Notes under the pieces: generated by a model
What the model was told of the DNA's origin: nothing
The model's input: the letters and a program-made list of their open reading frames with translations, nothing else
Databases searched by the model: none
Assembly: GCA_030650845.1 (NCBI GenBank)
Contig: JAUSDC010000093.1
Coordinates: 1 to 40,697 of the forward strand
Length of the DNA stretch: 40,697 bases
Source: Candidatus Methanoperedens sp.
GTDB taxonomy: Archaea > Halobacteriota > Methanosarcinia > Methanosarcinales > Methanoperedenaceae
Reading direction: 5' to 3'
Translations under genes and position numbers: made by a program
Shown: positions 10,614 to 19,262 of the stretch, piece by piece
Numbering within the stretch: position 1 is the first letter of the stretch
Layout of the letters: every line of letters begins with the position of its first letter

Positions 10614-10834
10614 ATATCACTTTATATACTATGTATTGAAATTATTTTAAGATTATTATTATCATAATGAATAGCGTCTATAATTAATAAATTTATGCTT
10701 TAGATTATTATATGATTCGTAAAAAATTTTAATAAAAAAGCGCAATTTTATGAACTTAACCAATAACTATATATATCAATGTTAAATATAATAATTAGTA
10801 CCTAAAAAAGGAGAATTATCAAGAGGATACAAAT
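10614..10834. promoter_or_regulatory. Divergent promoter region between giant adhesin and pilin genes
   Basis: These 221 bp are very AT-rich and contain no convincing open frame. On the plus strand a TATA-like TATATATAT (10768-10776) lies about 60 bp before the pilin start. A purine-rich AAAAGGAGAA and a GAGGAT at 10823-10828 offer ribosome-binding sites. On the minus strand TATAAAG occurs only about 12 bp before the adhesin start, too close for a standard promoter. Another TATA-like stretch lies near 10676-10700. Shared control of both genes from here is an inference. Confidence 0.5.
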
Positions 10835-11275
10835 ATGAAAATGAAAGATCTAAAATTTGGCAAGGATAGAAATATATTGAAAGACGAAAGGGGTGTTTCT
10901 CCTGTGATCGCAGTCATCCTAATGGTCGCAATTACCGTAGTCATGGCAGCTATTGTTTCATCGTGGAGCGCAGGAGTAAAGGCGCCAACAACGCCAACAA
11001 CTGTTGGTCTTGACATATCACGCAGTACTGATAATATTACTGTCACAGTTACAGCGATAGACCCGGCAAGCTCAGCAAAGATCCCGGCCCTAAATTTTAC
11101 GTATTATAATTACTCCAGTGGCAACTTCACGAAGGATATTAATTCAAGTTTAGCCACTGTAGATGTTGGAGACTCTATTGAACTTCATACATACAGTCCT
11201 GTACTCAAGCAGCTCGTCATAACTGCATCATTCAAGGATGGCTCAAAGAAAGTCTTGTACTCAAGGGACGTTTAA
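10835..11275 (+). CDS. Archaeal type IV pilin (major-type)
   Basis: This 146-residue pilin precursor has a charged leader ending KDERG, then VSPVIAVILMVAITVVMAA, the hallmark N-terminal hydrophobic helix of archaeal pilins of the Pilin_N/DUF1628 type. Prepilin peptidase should cut after Gly20. The remaining ~100 residues are a Thr/Ser-rich beta domain with NxS/T sequons. The start ATG has a GAGGAT ribosome-binding site 6 bp upstream. The gene has its own promoter and a strong hairpin/T-tract terminator immediately downstream, as expected for an abundant structural subunit. The assembly ATPase and membrane platform are encoded nearby on the other strand. Confidence 0.92.
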   Translation: MKMKDLKFGKDRNILKDERGVSPVIAVILMVAITVVMAAIVSSWSAGVKAPTTPTTVGLDISRSTDNITVTVTAIDPASSAKIPALNFTYYNYSSGNFTKDINSSLATVDVGDSIELHTYSPVLKQLVITASFKDGSKKVLYSRDV

Positions 11276-11288
11276 ATCCCTCCGGTAC

Positions 11289-11331
11289 CCTTTTTGCAGG
11301 CATTCTGCAAAAAGGAAACAGTTTTTTTTTT
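11289..11331 (+). terminator. Perfect 11-bp hairpin plus T-tract after the pilin gene
   Basis: CCTTTTTGCAG (11289-11299) and CTGCAAAAAGG (11305-11315) form a perfect 11-bp stem with a 5-nt loop. A run of T residues follows at 11322-11331. It begins 13 bp after the pilin stop. The next gene starts immediately after the T-run, so the element probably sets the ratio of pilin to the downstream protein by partial termination. The 3' arm (AAAAAGGAAA) is also the only candidate ribosome-binding site for that next gene. Confidence 0.8.
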
Positions 11332-11333
11332 AA

Positions 11334-11801
11334 TTGGGTGTGACAAAATATATCGTCAAACCAACAGCTAAAAGCGCAAATTCCAGTATCGTAAAGCGCA
11401 GCATTGAACTGGCTTTTGGGTTGAAAAGTGAAAAGTATATCCTTTATGCATGGATATTGCTTTTATTGATCAGTATTCTCCTGGCGTTCATTCTACAGAA
11501 CTGGGTAGTAGATATCCAGCCTGCCAGGGTGCAGGCAGATGTGGGGATCTCTGTAACAAGACTGGACATGGAAAGGCTTGAGGTCATGATAATATCCCTC
11601 GAAAAAGATGCGGATTTTGAATACCTTACTTATAACACTTCGAATGGCAGCGGGTACATTAACAGATCCATAGATCCTTTTTCTCCTGTAAGAGATACAG
11701 GAGATAACGGAATAATACCTGTTCCAGGTTATAACGAGCATGTGGAGATATTCGCTAACCTTCGCGATGCCAGAATAAGAATATTCAGCCAAATAGTATA
11801 G
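11334..11801 (+). CDS. Pilin-like membrane-anchored accessory protein
   Basis: This 155-residue protein has one membrane helix (about residues 36-54) followed by a beta-rich domain. Its downstream half resembles that of the preceding pilin in pattern: VGISVTRLDMERLEVMI then YLTYNTSNGSG, against VGLDISRSTDNITVTV then FTYYNYSSG. It lacks the prepilin-cleavage motif, so it is probably a non-processed pilin-like anchor, chaperone or minor component. The start is uncertain: TTG 11334 or GTG 11340, both directly after the terminator T-run. Expression likely depends on read-through from the pilin gene. It ends 9 bp from the convergent pilC-like gene. No named family is recognised. Confidence 0.65.
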   Translation: MGVTKYIVKPTAKSANSSIVKRSIELAFGLKSEKYILYAWILLLLISILLAFILQNWVVDIQPARVQADVGISVTRLDMERLEVMIISLEKDADFEYLTYNTSNGSGYINRSIDPFSPVRDTGDNGIIPVPGYNEHVEIFANLRDARIRIFSQIV

Positions 11802-11810
11802 TTTTTTGGT

Positions 11811-13646
11811 TTACAGGAACATGAACAAGATATAAGCGATCGTTACCATGACCAGACCATGTTTCAGACCGAGTCTTACATCCCCTTCACCCAGGATCCC
11901 TCCCACAAGTCCAGAAAAGAAACCCTCAAGAACAGCGGCATGGAAAAATAATCTGATGTAAAGCGCCTTATCAAAACCTGAGAACGAAATGCCCTCGCCT
12001 GCGATCTCCGTAACTGCGCCAGACTGTGCTTCCGGCATTTGAGGGAAAAAACCTGTAACAAGAGACCATACTACATACAGGAAGACAAAAAATGCAATAT
12101 ACAATATCAATACGTACATTTTTATCGACCGCGACCTCTCTTCCTCCATCTCTCTCGCATTAATGGCGTCGCCCGCTGCTATGACAAGAGTATCCTTCAC
12201 ATTACCTGTCATCTTCATGGCATTCTCAATCAACACCACCACTCTTTGTACAGTAACAGTGTTCACACGGTTCCCAAAATTGCGGAACGCTCCTATGATG
12301 CCATCTCCCAGCTCGATATCAGTATTAATTTTTCTCACCTCGGAATTCAGGATTCCAAGATTAGAAGACATGAGACGTCTGATCGAAGTTGCAACTGTGA
12401 GCCCGGATTCGTGAAGGCTGACAAGCCTGTTCAGGAATTCAGGGAAATTTGAAGATATCTGGTTGATCTTCTTAAAATGAGCCTCCACAAAAATGGCATA
12501 GGGAGTTAAAATAATTATGGCAGTAAAGATCAGGTAATCATCTATCATGTAAATAAGCTGCTCAAACTCAAGACTATAGTAACGAAAGGTAAACAGGATA
12601 AAAAAGATCAAGCCTGCAGGAACTGAAACCCACAGCACTTTTTCAGGGAACTCGATCAGGAGTTTAAATGGATTTTTTATGAAATAGTATATCTTCTCAC
12701 GCAAAACACCCTTCAGGATCGACCTGTCTTCTCTTTTATGACTGGGATCATCTTCAATTTTAATAAACTTAGCAGCTATTCCCTCCATCATGGAATCGAG
12801 AAGAAAGATAAAAAATATGCCTCCTGCAGGAATAATAAGATACACTATCAAAAGCAGGAAAAAATAATATTTTGCACCACCTATCAGCCCAAGCACCACT
12901 AGAAGGACTATTATGAATAGGGGCCCAACTGCAATTCCTGTAACATAAACTTCTGCAAGTACAGCCAGGTTTTCCATAAATTCTTTATTTGAGTTCAATG
13001 CTTTGAGCCGGTACTGTTCTGACTTGGTAAGAAAGTATGCTACCAGGTTCCCACCGCCTGCTATTACGGTGGAAAGGCTTTCAAGGAAGTTCTTATAACT
13101 TTCAGACGGTGTGTTCTTTGCAGCATTCTTCAGAGCAGAGTTAAAGTCAATACTCAATATTTTTGTGTCAATGAGCGTACCTTTTACTTCTTCTGAGATC
13201 TCACCATATATTTTTTTATTCGAAGCAACTACTTTGAAAAATACAGATATATCACTTGACCCCCGGCTCAGGGCATGCATGAGAGCAACGACATGGGGAA
13301 GAACAATATCTATGCTTCGTCCCCTTGCATTCGCCTTATAGTAAGGGTAAGCCATCATTATACCATAGACCAGGACGCCTGCGGCAGCACACATAAGCGG
13401 GAGCAGCAATATTGAAATTAATAATGGAATACCGATAAGACCATATAAAATAATAAATGAGATTATTCCCCCTGGCACCGATAAAAGCAACGAAATCAGA
13501 TATGATCTTGATACATAGACCTCATACGGTACGGCAGCATGTGCCTGCATAAGTTTATGCGAAAGTTCCAGGTACTCCCCGCTTCTTTTTTCAACCCATT
13601 TCCCGAAGATCTTGTAGGAAACCCTATCAAATTTTTTAAGGTTCAT
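11811..13646 (-). CDS. Type IV pilus assembly membrane platform protein (PilC/TadC/ArlJ-like)
   Basis: This 611-residue polytopic membrane protein has two T2SSF-like modules. The first cytoplasmic helical domain (about 110-215) contains ALMHALSRGS and SLSTVIAGGGN. The second (about 395-500) contains FPEFLNRLVSLHESGLTV and MKMTGNVKD. Each is followed by clusters of hydrophobic helices. The size and duplicated T2SSF arrangement match archaeal ArlJ/PilC platform proteins. Its start overlaps the 3' end of the assembly ATPase gene by 11 bp, so the two are translated as a coupled pair. It should form the inner-membrane base on which the ATPase drives insertion of pilin subunits. Confidence 0.9.
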   Translation of the reverse strand: MNLKKFDRVSYKIFGKWVEKRSGEYLELSHKLMQAHAAVPYEVYVSRSYLISLLLSVPGGIISFIILYGLIGIPLLISILLLPLMCAAAGVLVYGIMMAYPYYKANARGRSIDIVLPHVVALMHALSRGSSDISVFFKVVASNKKIYGEISEEVKGTLIDTKILSIDFNSALKNAAKNTPSESYKNFLESLSTVIAGGGNLVAYFLTKSEQYRLKALNSNKEFMENLAVLAEVYVTGIAVGPLFIIVLLVVLGLIGGAKYYFFLLLIVYLIIPAGGIFFIFLLDSMMEGIAAKFIKIEDDPSHKREDRSILKGVLREKIYYFIKNPFKLLIEFPEKVLWVSVPAGLIFFILFTFRYYSLEFEQLIYMIDDYLIFTAIIILTPYAIFVEAHFKKINQISSNFPEFLNRLVSLHESGLTVATSIRRLMSSNLGILNSEVRKINTDIELGDGIIGAFRNFGNRVNTVTVQRVVVLIENAMKMTGNVKDTLVIAAGDAINAREMEEERSRSIKMYVLILYIAFFVFLYVVWSLVTGFFPQMPEAQSGAVTEIAGEGISFSGFDKALYIRLFFHAAVLEGFFSGLVGGILGEGDVRLGLKHGLVMVTIAYILFMFL

Positions 13647-15414
13647 GTTTTTCCAGAAGCAGGGTTCTTCCTTCCTTTATAATAGCCATGGTTTCTTCAC
13701 TTTCCTCGGAATACCGGCGTATGATGGACGTTACATCCCTGTAATCATTGATATCATTGTCAAGCATGTATTGAAACACTGCTTTCCTGTCTTCAAGTTC
13801 TTTATTTAATCTCTCCCTGTCCCAGCCGCGTCCATTCATTATAACATCTAGCACATTTGACGTACCTGATTTATCAATAGAGTCGTGCGTTGGGTTCCAT
13901 TTATACACTTCACGTGTACTGATGTCCCCTGTAGCTGCATTTATTCCCACGAATTCGGAAACGTTCTCAGTTCTCCTGACCCTTTTCCTCCCTACATGCC
14001 GCAACACCTCGATTATCATGATATCCAGTGAGCTCAACATCATAAGAGGGACATTAATTGGTTCGCTCAGGAGCCTGTTCACAGCTGTCTGGATGCTGCC
14101 TGCATGCATCGTAGAAAATGTGGTGTGTCCTGTACTCATTGCCTGGAATAGCGTGTAAGATTCCTTGCCCCTTATCTCACCTACAAGCAAGAATTCGGGG
14201 CGCTGCCTCAGGGCAGAACGCAAAAGCTCGTACATATCTATGTCGGCTGCTTCCTGACCCATGAAGGTCTCCCTTACCGTAGCAGGTATCCAGTTCTTGT
14301 GATATAATGTGAGTTCCCTTGTGTCTTCGATGGTTATAACTTTTGATTCAGAAGGGATGAAAAGGGATATTGCATTAAGTGTTGTGGTCTTTCCCGCTGC
14401 TGTTTCTCCAACTATTATAATGTTCTTATTGTTCTCAACAGCAAGCCAGAGGTAAGCCATTACTTCGGCTGTGAAGGTCCCGTATTTTATAAGGTCTACC
14501 GGGGTGAAAGGTTGTTCCCTGAATTTTCTTATCGTGATCGTCCCGCCACGGGTTGTTACCTCTCTACCCAGGGTGGCTTCAAGACGTGAGCCATCAGGAA
14601 GCCTGGCGTTCAGTATAGGATACCCTGAGGAAACTGATTTTCCTGATACCTGCGCGAGCTTCAGTATCATCATGTTGAGTTCATCTTCTTCGAATTTTAT
14701 ATTCGTCTCAATGTTAGTGTATTTCCTGTGATAGAGGAATACAGGTATGTCTATGCCGTCGCATGAAATGTCTTCGATCATCGAGTCTTTGAACAATACA
14801 TCCAGCTTACCATATCCAATGTAGTCCCTTTTCATGTAATACCATATCTTGAAAAAGGAGGCTTGAGGGAGATCTATCCCATAGACTTCGAGTATCTTTA
14901 GAAAATTATTGTAAAGAATGAGTTCTTTATTCATCTGGTTAAAATCGATATCACACTCAAGCAGGAAGACTTTCAACGATTCATACACGCGTTGCATTAG
15001 ATTTTGCTCAAAATCCGTGAGCACTGGCTCAGATACAACATACATGTTCCTGTGCGTTCGTCGGTTATTAATAACGGTAACAAGGGTAAAAGGTCTTGAT
15101 ACCCAGGTCTGCTCTACTGTTTCATATTCCTGGGGAGGTGAATAACTCACCAGCTCTCCATACTTGCTAGTGTCAAATTCCGGGATCCTGGTAACCTCTT
15201 TTTCCCCGAAGCTTCCCTTCATAACTTCTATTACGGTTTTCAGGAATGCAGAGTATTTTCCCGGAGCTTTCGTGACAATTTTTGGTTTTTCTTTATTCTT
15301 TTTTTTCAAATTTTCTGAAGTTTTTTGAAATATGAAATGTCCACTCTCCTTTTTTAAAAGAGCAGAGCTATCGTCTGGAGTCTTGGTGTTTCCTTCAGTA
15401 CTCGTTTCAACCAT
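13636..15414 (-). CDS. Type IV pilus assembly ATPase (PilB/TadA/ArlI-like)
   Basis: This 592-residue secretion ATPase of the T2SSE family has Walker A GETAAGKT at 336-343, an Asp-box-like TIEDTREL at 361-368, a Walker B region EFLLVGEIRG at 407-416, and a His box STGHTTFSTMHAGS at 427-440. The N-terminal ~80 residues are charged and probably disordered. It powers pilus assembly with the platform protein encoded next. A TATA-like TATTTATATA at 15450-15441 lies about 30 bp before the ATG, suggesting a leaderless transcript. The pilin genes are convergent to this operon, so structural and assembly genes can be regulated separately. Confidence 0.93.
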   Translation of the reverse strand: MVETSTEGNTKTPDDSSALLKKESGHFIFQKTSENLKKKNKEKPKIVTKAPGKYSAFLKTVIEVMKGSFGEKEVTRIPEFDTSKYGELVSYSPPQEYETVEQTWVSRPFTLVTVINNRRTHRNMYVVSEPVLTDFEQNLMQRVYESLKVFLLECDIDFNQMNKELILYNNFLKILEVYGIDLPQASFFKIWYYMKRDYIGYGKLDVLFKDSMIEDISCDGIDIPVFLYHRKYTNIETNIKFEEDELNMMILKLAQVSGKSVSSGYPILNARLPDGSRLEATLGREVTTRGGTITIRKFREQPFTPVDLIKYGTFTAEVMAYLWLAVENNKNIIIVGETAAGKTTTLNAISLFIPSESKVITIEDTRELTLYHKNWIPATVRETFMGQEAADIDMYELLRSALRQRPEFLLVGEIRGKESYTLFQAMSTGHTTFSTMHAGSIQTAVNRLLSEPINVPLMMLSSLDIMIIEVLRHVGRKRVRRTENVSEFVGINAATGDISTREVYKWNPTHDSIDKSGTSNVLDVIMNGRGWDRERLNKELEDRKAVFQYMLDNDINDYRDVTSIIRRYSEESEETMAIIKEGRTLLLEKHEP

Positions 15415-15440
15415 AACTATGTTATTATTAACCTTCTGAT

Positions 15441-15450
15441 TATATAAATA
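15441..15450 (-). promoter_or_regulatory. Candidate TATA box for the pilB-pilC operon
   Basis: TATTTATATA on the minus strand sits 27-36 bp upstream of ATG 15414, the spacing for an archaeal leaderless promoter. The same AT stretch (TATATAAATA on the plus strand) could also serve the divergent acetyltransferase gene, with a leader of about 85 nt. Confidence 0.45.
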
Positions 15451-15557
15451 TCACTGTTAATGAGCTTGAAATGAACTGATATTTTTTGAATCCAGTCCAT
15501 TTTCAGCGGGGTCCATCTGGAATATCTTTATATTTGCTGATAGCAGACAGAGGCTTA

Positions 15558-15992
15558 TTGAACATCATCAGAAAATTCCAGCCACCTGATTTCCCATGGG
15601 TCATTGAAATTGAAAAACAGGTATTTAATGAGCATGACCCATTTTTCTACATGCAGTTCTATGAAACGTGCTCAGATGGTTTTATCGTTGCACAGATCAA
15701 CGGCTTTATCGTTGGGTTCGTAGTCGGTTTTTTGACATCTGAAACGACAGGGCGCATATTCTCACTTGCAGTGCATCCATCTTACCAGAACAGAACGCTG
15801 GGAAGCGCCCTTTTAAAGGAGATCAAAGATGTTTTCCGGGAGATGGGAGTTTCTGAGATAATCCTTGAAGTCCGGCTTGGGAATATGAAGGCAAAAAGGT
15901 TCTATGAGAGGCATGGTTTCATCACCACCGATATTATGGAAAAGTATTATAATGATGGAGAAAGCGCGTATTTGATGAGATTGAAAATGTGA
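15558..15992 (+). CDS. GNAT-family acetyltransferase, RimI-like
   Basis: This protein of about 144 residues has the GNAT fold signature. It opens with IRKFQPPDFPWVIEIEKQVF, the usual beginning of archaeal RimI-type N-terminal acetyltransferases. Motif A is IFSLAVHPSYQNRTLGSALL, with the acetyl-CoA loop QNRTLG. The C-terminal NMKAKRFYERHGF is motif B. I place the start at TTG 15558, preceded by AGAGG with a 4-bp spacer. The frame stays open to TTG 15486, but those 24 extra residues do not match the family. It probably acetylates protein N-termini using acetyl-CoA. The substrate cannot be told from sequence. It is convergent with the methanogenesis-marker operon. Confidence 0.85.
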   Translation: MNIIRKFQPPDFPWVIEIEKQVFNEHDPFFYMQFYETCSDGFIVAQINGFIVGFVVGFLTSETTGRIFSLAVHPSYQNRTLGSALLKEIKDVFREMGVSEIILEVRLGNMKAKRFYERHGFITTDIMEKYYNDGESAYLMRLKM

Positions 15993-16041
15993 GGTCAAGG
16001 TAGTGGATGCATGAAACTTTGATATTATGCACTACAAGCCC

Positions 16042-16968
16042 TTATATCACAAACCCGGTCTCACTCTTCGGCTTTGCCTTAATAAGTATGAAATTCCTCA
16101 TCTTGGAAGGAAGCACCTGTGCAACCTCCTTCATTGTCACCCCTTCCACGAATTTAATGTTCTCTATCATCTCATGGTATTCTTCATACGGAAGTTTCAC
16201 CCGCACCCCGTTCAATTGCAGCGTGATCGGCAGTGGATGCAGACTATCTATGATCTCCTGCACCTGGTCTTCGATCTCTTTCTTGATGCGCTGCGGAGCT
16301 ACAGAAGGCGGATCTTTGGCAATTTCTTTTCGTAAATTATCAAAAACATTCCCTATCACTTCAGCAAGTTTATCAAGAGTGCGCAATTCCTCAGCATGTC
16401 GCATTTGGTGAAGTATCCTCCCGAAGCTTCCGACATATGCTGTGGCATTGGGAACGTCTTCTGTCTTAAGTTCTGGAGCGCCCGTGACCACAATTGGTAT
16501 TTCGATCCCTTCGTAGAGCTTCTTTGATTTTTCTATTATGCAATGCTCGTAATTCCCCAGGATGAAAACAGCAAGGTCATGCTCGTTGATGAGGTCGCGT
16601 TCATACGCACTCAACTGGCAGATCCTTTTTCCTACACCCCTCGCAAGTCCGACCATGTTGGTCTTTGCACCCTTTTTTCTCAAGAATTCTGCCACATCAC
16701 AGTCAAGGTGAGGCAGATGATGATATGCAAGCGTGGGAGCTACCGTTGCTATCTCAGTACCTGTAAGGGGCGCACGGGTAAGCTTCCCAAGAAGCTCTGC
16801 TGCTTTTGCCTCCACTATCGCCATATCTTCAATAGGCACCAGGATCAGCAGCACCACTTCTGTCTGCATTATGTTCTTCTGGAGAATATAGCCGCCAAGG
16901 TCTTCCACCAGTTCAGCGATCTGACCATGCTTGTACACACCGCCTGTGTACATCATAGGTTCAAACAT
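16042..16968 (-). CDS. mmp7: Methanogenesis marker protein 7 (MCR activation complex component)
   Basis: This 308-residue protein begins MFEPMMYTGGVYKHGQI, the characteristic start of marker protein 7. The start is ATG 16968, because a perfect AGGAGG lies 6 bp upstream; an extension to 17058 would run through the mmp17 coding end. Cysteines at 90, 117 and 143 are candidate cluster ligands. In methanogens, Mmp7 co-purifies with Mmp3, Mmp17, McrC and the ATPase AtwA in the complex that reductively activates methyl-coenzyme M reductase; this is established for the family, not shown here. It overlaps mmp17 by 8 bp and is the last gene of the operon. Confidence 0.88.
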   Translation of the reverse strand: MFEPMMYTGGVYKHGQIAELVEDLGGYILQKNIMQTEVVLLILVPIEDMAIVEAKAAELLGKLTRAPLTGTEIATVAPTLAYHHLPHLDCDVAEFLRKKGAKTNMVGLARGVGKRICQLSAYERDLINEHDLAVFILGNYEHCIIEKSKKLYEGIEIPIVVTGAPELKTEDVPNATAYVGSFGRILHQMRHAEELRTLDKLAEVIGNVFDNLRKEIAKDPPSVAPQRIKKEIEDQVQEIIDSLHPLPITLQLNGVRVKLPYEEYHEMIENIKFVEGVTMKEVAQVLPSKMRNFILIKAKPKSETGFVI

Positions 16969-17563
16969 TTTCCGCCTCCTGTAGCGATGCAAGCATTTCC
17001 TTTCCCCGCTGGATCCATTCAGGTTTAAGCGTATCCTCAGATGCAACGAACGACACATAAGAGGGGGTTAGCACATGTTTACGCACCCTGAAACCCTCGG
17101 GTATTATTCGAAGGGCAATAGCGTCTATGAGCCTGTCAAGCACTTCCTGCCGAGGCTCCTCGATAACAAGTTCTTTCATTCCATCCAGTTCTAATAGAGG
17201 ATCAACTTTTATTATTATTATCTTTTTATCAGGCTGCTCGATCTTTTCCTTTCCATATTTTTCCCAGAGCTTGCTAAGAAGCTTGATAGTGAAGGCTTCC
17301 CTTTGCAATTCAATCTTTATTTCATCCTTTCCAAGAGCCCCCATATCGACTTTTGCAAAATCCTTGAGCCTTATTGCAGGGGTCGTAAGGCGAAGAAGTG
17401 CTACAAATATAAAGACTGGCTGGACAGGATCAACATATACTTTGAGTCTTCCTATGACCCTGTTAAGTGAAAGATCTGCTAAAACATCCTGTATCAGTAT
17501 CCTGGTAGTCTTAGCACCCACTGCATCCGGGGATTCCACGATAAATGTCTCAAGCTGTTCCAT
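16961..17563 (-). CDS. mmp17: Methanogenesis marker protein 17
   Basis: This 200-residue protein is recognised from its context and from the opening MEQLETFIVESPDAVGA, with a later RLTTPAIRLKDF segment. No catalytic motif is visible. The family is restricted to organisms with methyl-coenzyme M reductase and is a reported component of the MCR activation complex with Mmp3, Mmp7 and AtwA. It overlaps mmp7 at its 3' end by 8 bp and starts 8 bp after the mmp15 stop, so translation is probably coupled. The length is close to the family norm. Confidence 0.85.
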   Translation of the reverse strand: MEQLETFIVESPDAVGAKTTRILIQDVLADLSLNRVIGRLKVYVDPVQPVFIFVALLRLTTPAIRLKDFAKVDMGALGKDEIKIELQREAFTIKLLSKLWEKYGKEKIEQPDKKIIIIKVDPLLELDGMKELVIEEPRQEVLDRLIDAIALRIIPEGFRVRKHVLTPSYVSFVASEDTLKPEWIQRGKEMLASLQEAENV

Positions 17564-17571
17564 CTTTTCCT

Positions 17572-18816
17572 CTATTTAGTGATAAATCCGGACACAAGCA
17601 ATGCTGCTCCAACAGCTCCTATATACTGTGCATTTTCCGGAACAATGACCTTAACTTTGAGCAGATCTTCGACCGCTCTTGGCAATCCTTCTATGAGCGC
17701 AGTCCCTCCGCACATAATAACGGGTTCTTTCACGTCGATCTCCTGAAGCTGCTGCTCAAAAAGCTGTTCTGCAACGCTATGACAGGCTGCAGCAGCTACA
17801 TCTTCAGGCGTGCTCCCTGCGGCTAGTGAATTAACAAGTGACTGGATGCCAAAAACTATGCAGTAGCTGTTCATCTTGACATTCTCCTGTCGGCCTTTCA
17901 TTGCAAGCTTGCCAAGTTCAGTAATTCCAACCCCCAGCCGTTTTGCAGTCATCTCAAGGAACCTGCCAGATGCGCCTGCGCAGATGCCCCCCATAGTGAA
18001 CATTCCCGGGATGCCGTCCATAACAGAGATCGCTTTGTTATCCATTCCGCCGATATCAAGTACAGTGGCTGGTCCTTTCTGTTTATCTGCAAGGTAAACC
18101 GCGCCCTTGGAGTTGACCGTAATTTCTTCCTGGATAAGGTCAGCCTTGAAATGCTCACCGATCAGGAACCTCCCGTAACCTGTAGTGCCAAGAGCCTGGA
18201 TATCTTCCCGTTTCACGCCTGCTTCTTTTAGAGCAGCGTTGAATGCTTCATCCGCGCTCTCGATAACTTTTATTGTGGGGACCCAGCCTTTGCCGATTAT
18301 CCTGTTATCTTTCATAATAACGGCTTTCGTGGTCGTTGACCCAGAATCGATACCTGCAGTAAGACCGCTTTGTTTTTCCCGCGCAAGCAGGCTCTTCCTA
18401 CGCGCCGTGGTAGTGAGCGCCTCCAGCCTTGTCAGGAGCGTACCAGCCGTCGTTCTTTCTGTAAATGAATAGCTTATGACAGGGATTCCGGTTTTCTCGT
18501 GGATGTACCGGCGCACTTCGCTCCTTACGATAGCGCCCTCTGCACAGCGAAAGCACGTTGCAACGAACACTGCATCAACTTTTACTTTTCCTGTCACTAT
18601 GGACTTTGCCCGCGCCATAAGAAGCTTCAGATCTGAACTTGCGACCTTAAGACCGAATTCTTCTTCTATGTCCTCGATGTCCTTGATATCGATCTCAGGA
18701 TAAACTATCACAGCATTGACCTGCTTTGCTGCAGAATCTATCTCTGCCTGTATGCCGCTGTATTCTGCGCCGCATGAAAGCTGCGCTATCCTGACAAGAT
18801 TTTCTGATGAGTTCAT
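17572..18816 (-). CDS. mmp15: Methanogenesis marker protein 15 (BadF/BcrA-type ASKHA ATPase)
   Basis: This 414-residue protein has an N-terminal domain of ~130 residues (with CFRC at about 106-109) and a C-terminal ASKHA ATPase of the 2-hydroxyacyl-CoA dehydratase activator type. The phosphate-1 motif is [13 protein letters not shown] and the phosphate-2 region is [12 protein letters not shown]. The [14 protein letters not shown] stretch supplies the cysteine that, in activators, binds a [4Fe-4S] cluster at the dimer interface. By analogy it could use ATP to push a low-potential electron, which fits a role in MCR activation, but that is inference. Its start overlaps the mmp5 stop (ATGA). Confidence 0.9.
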   Translation of the reverse strand: MNSSENLVRIAQLSCGAEYSGIQAEIDSAAKQVNAVIVYPEIDIKDIEDIEEEFGLKVASSDLKLLMARAKSIVTGKVKVDAVFVATCFRCAEGAIVRSEVRRYIHEKTGIPVISYSFTERTTAGTLLTRLEALTTTARRKSLLAREKQSGLTAGIDSGSTTTKAVIMKDNRIIGKGWVPTIKVIESADEAFNAALKEAGVKREDIQALGTTGYGRFLIGEHFKADLIQEEITVNSKGAVYLADKQKGPATVLDIGGMDNKAISVMDGIPGMFTMGGICAGASGRFLEMTAKRLGVGITELGKLAMKGRQENVKMNSYCIVFGIQSLVNSLAAGSTPEDVAAAACHSVAEQLFEQQLQEIDVKEPVIMCGGTALIEGLPRAVEDLLKVKVIVPENAQYIGAVGAALLVSGFITK

Positions 18817-19262
18817 TTCTTTTCCTCCTTGCCAAGGGATTTCAGGAATTGCGATATTTTATAAACGAACTCCTTTGCTTCTTCTTCGCTTGATGGATAA
18901 TAAAGGTCTAATATAGGGATCTTTTTTGCGCGGATCAAGAAATTTACAAGTTCATTTGTCCTTGCGCACCCCATGCATCCGAACGAGACGACTGGATCCC
19001 GAACAATGATCGCAGCTTCAGCTTTTGAGATGAGCGGTCCATTTAAAGCCATCCTTCCCCTCACGCCTGATGGCACTTCAACAGCAGCATACTTCAATCC
19101 GATCTTGGGGTCCTCTGGAGTGATATTCATGGGAGGAGAATCAAGTCCCGGAGTGTTTACTCTTTTTGATATCTCCTGCATCACTGCAAGCGGCTCATGC
19201 CCGAACCTTTCAACAAGGTCAGAAAGGATGAGACTGTTCGTGGGGTATATGAAAACCTTCAT
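18813..19262 (-). CDS. mmp5: Methanogenesis marker protein 5
   Basis: This 149-residue soluble protein is recognised as marker protein 5 from [20 protein letters not shown] and its position. A C96-x-x-C99 pair in [12 protein letters not shown] could bind a metal or an iron-sulfur cluster. Its start overlaps the mmp6 stop by one base and its end overlaps mmp15 by four, so the genes are tightly coupled. The biochemical role of the family is not established. Conserved linkage to atwA and mmp3 suggests a part in MCR maturation or activation. Confidence 0.88.
   Translation of the reverse strand: MKVFIYPTNSLILSDLVERFGHEPLAVMQEISKRVNTPGLDSPPMNITPEDPKIGLKYAAVEVPSGVRGRMALNGPLISKAEAAIIVRDPVVSFGCMGCARTNELVNFLIRAKKIPILDLYYPSSEEEAKEFVYKISQFLKSLGKEEKK

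Noticed and set aside
15486-15557. Longer start for the acetyltransferase
   Set aside because: The extra residues do not fit the GNAT start and have no ribosome-binding site. TTG 15558 has AGAGG upstream.
15993-16041. GTAGTG...CACTAC inverted repeat between acetyltransferase and mmp7
   Set aside because: The stem is interrupted by a bulge, the loop is long and there is no T-run. Too weak to call a terminator.
16969-17058. Longer start for marker protein 7
   Set aside because: The added residues are a shifted reading of the mmp17 end. A perfect AGGAGG precedes ATG 16968.
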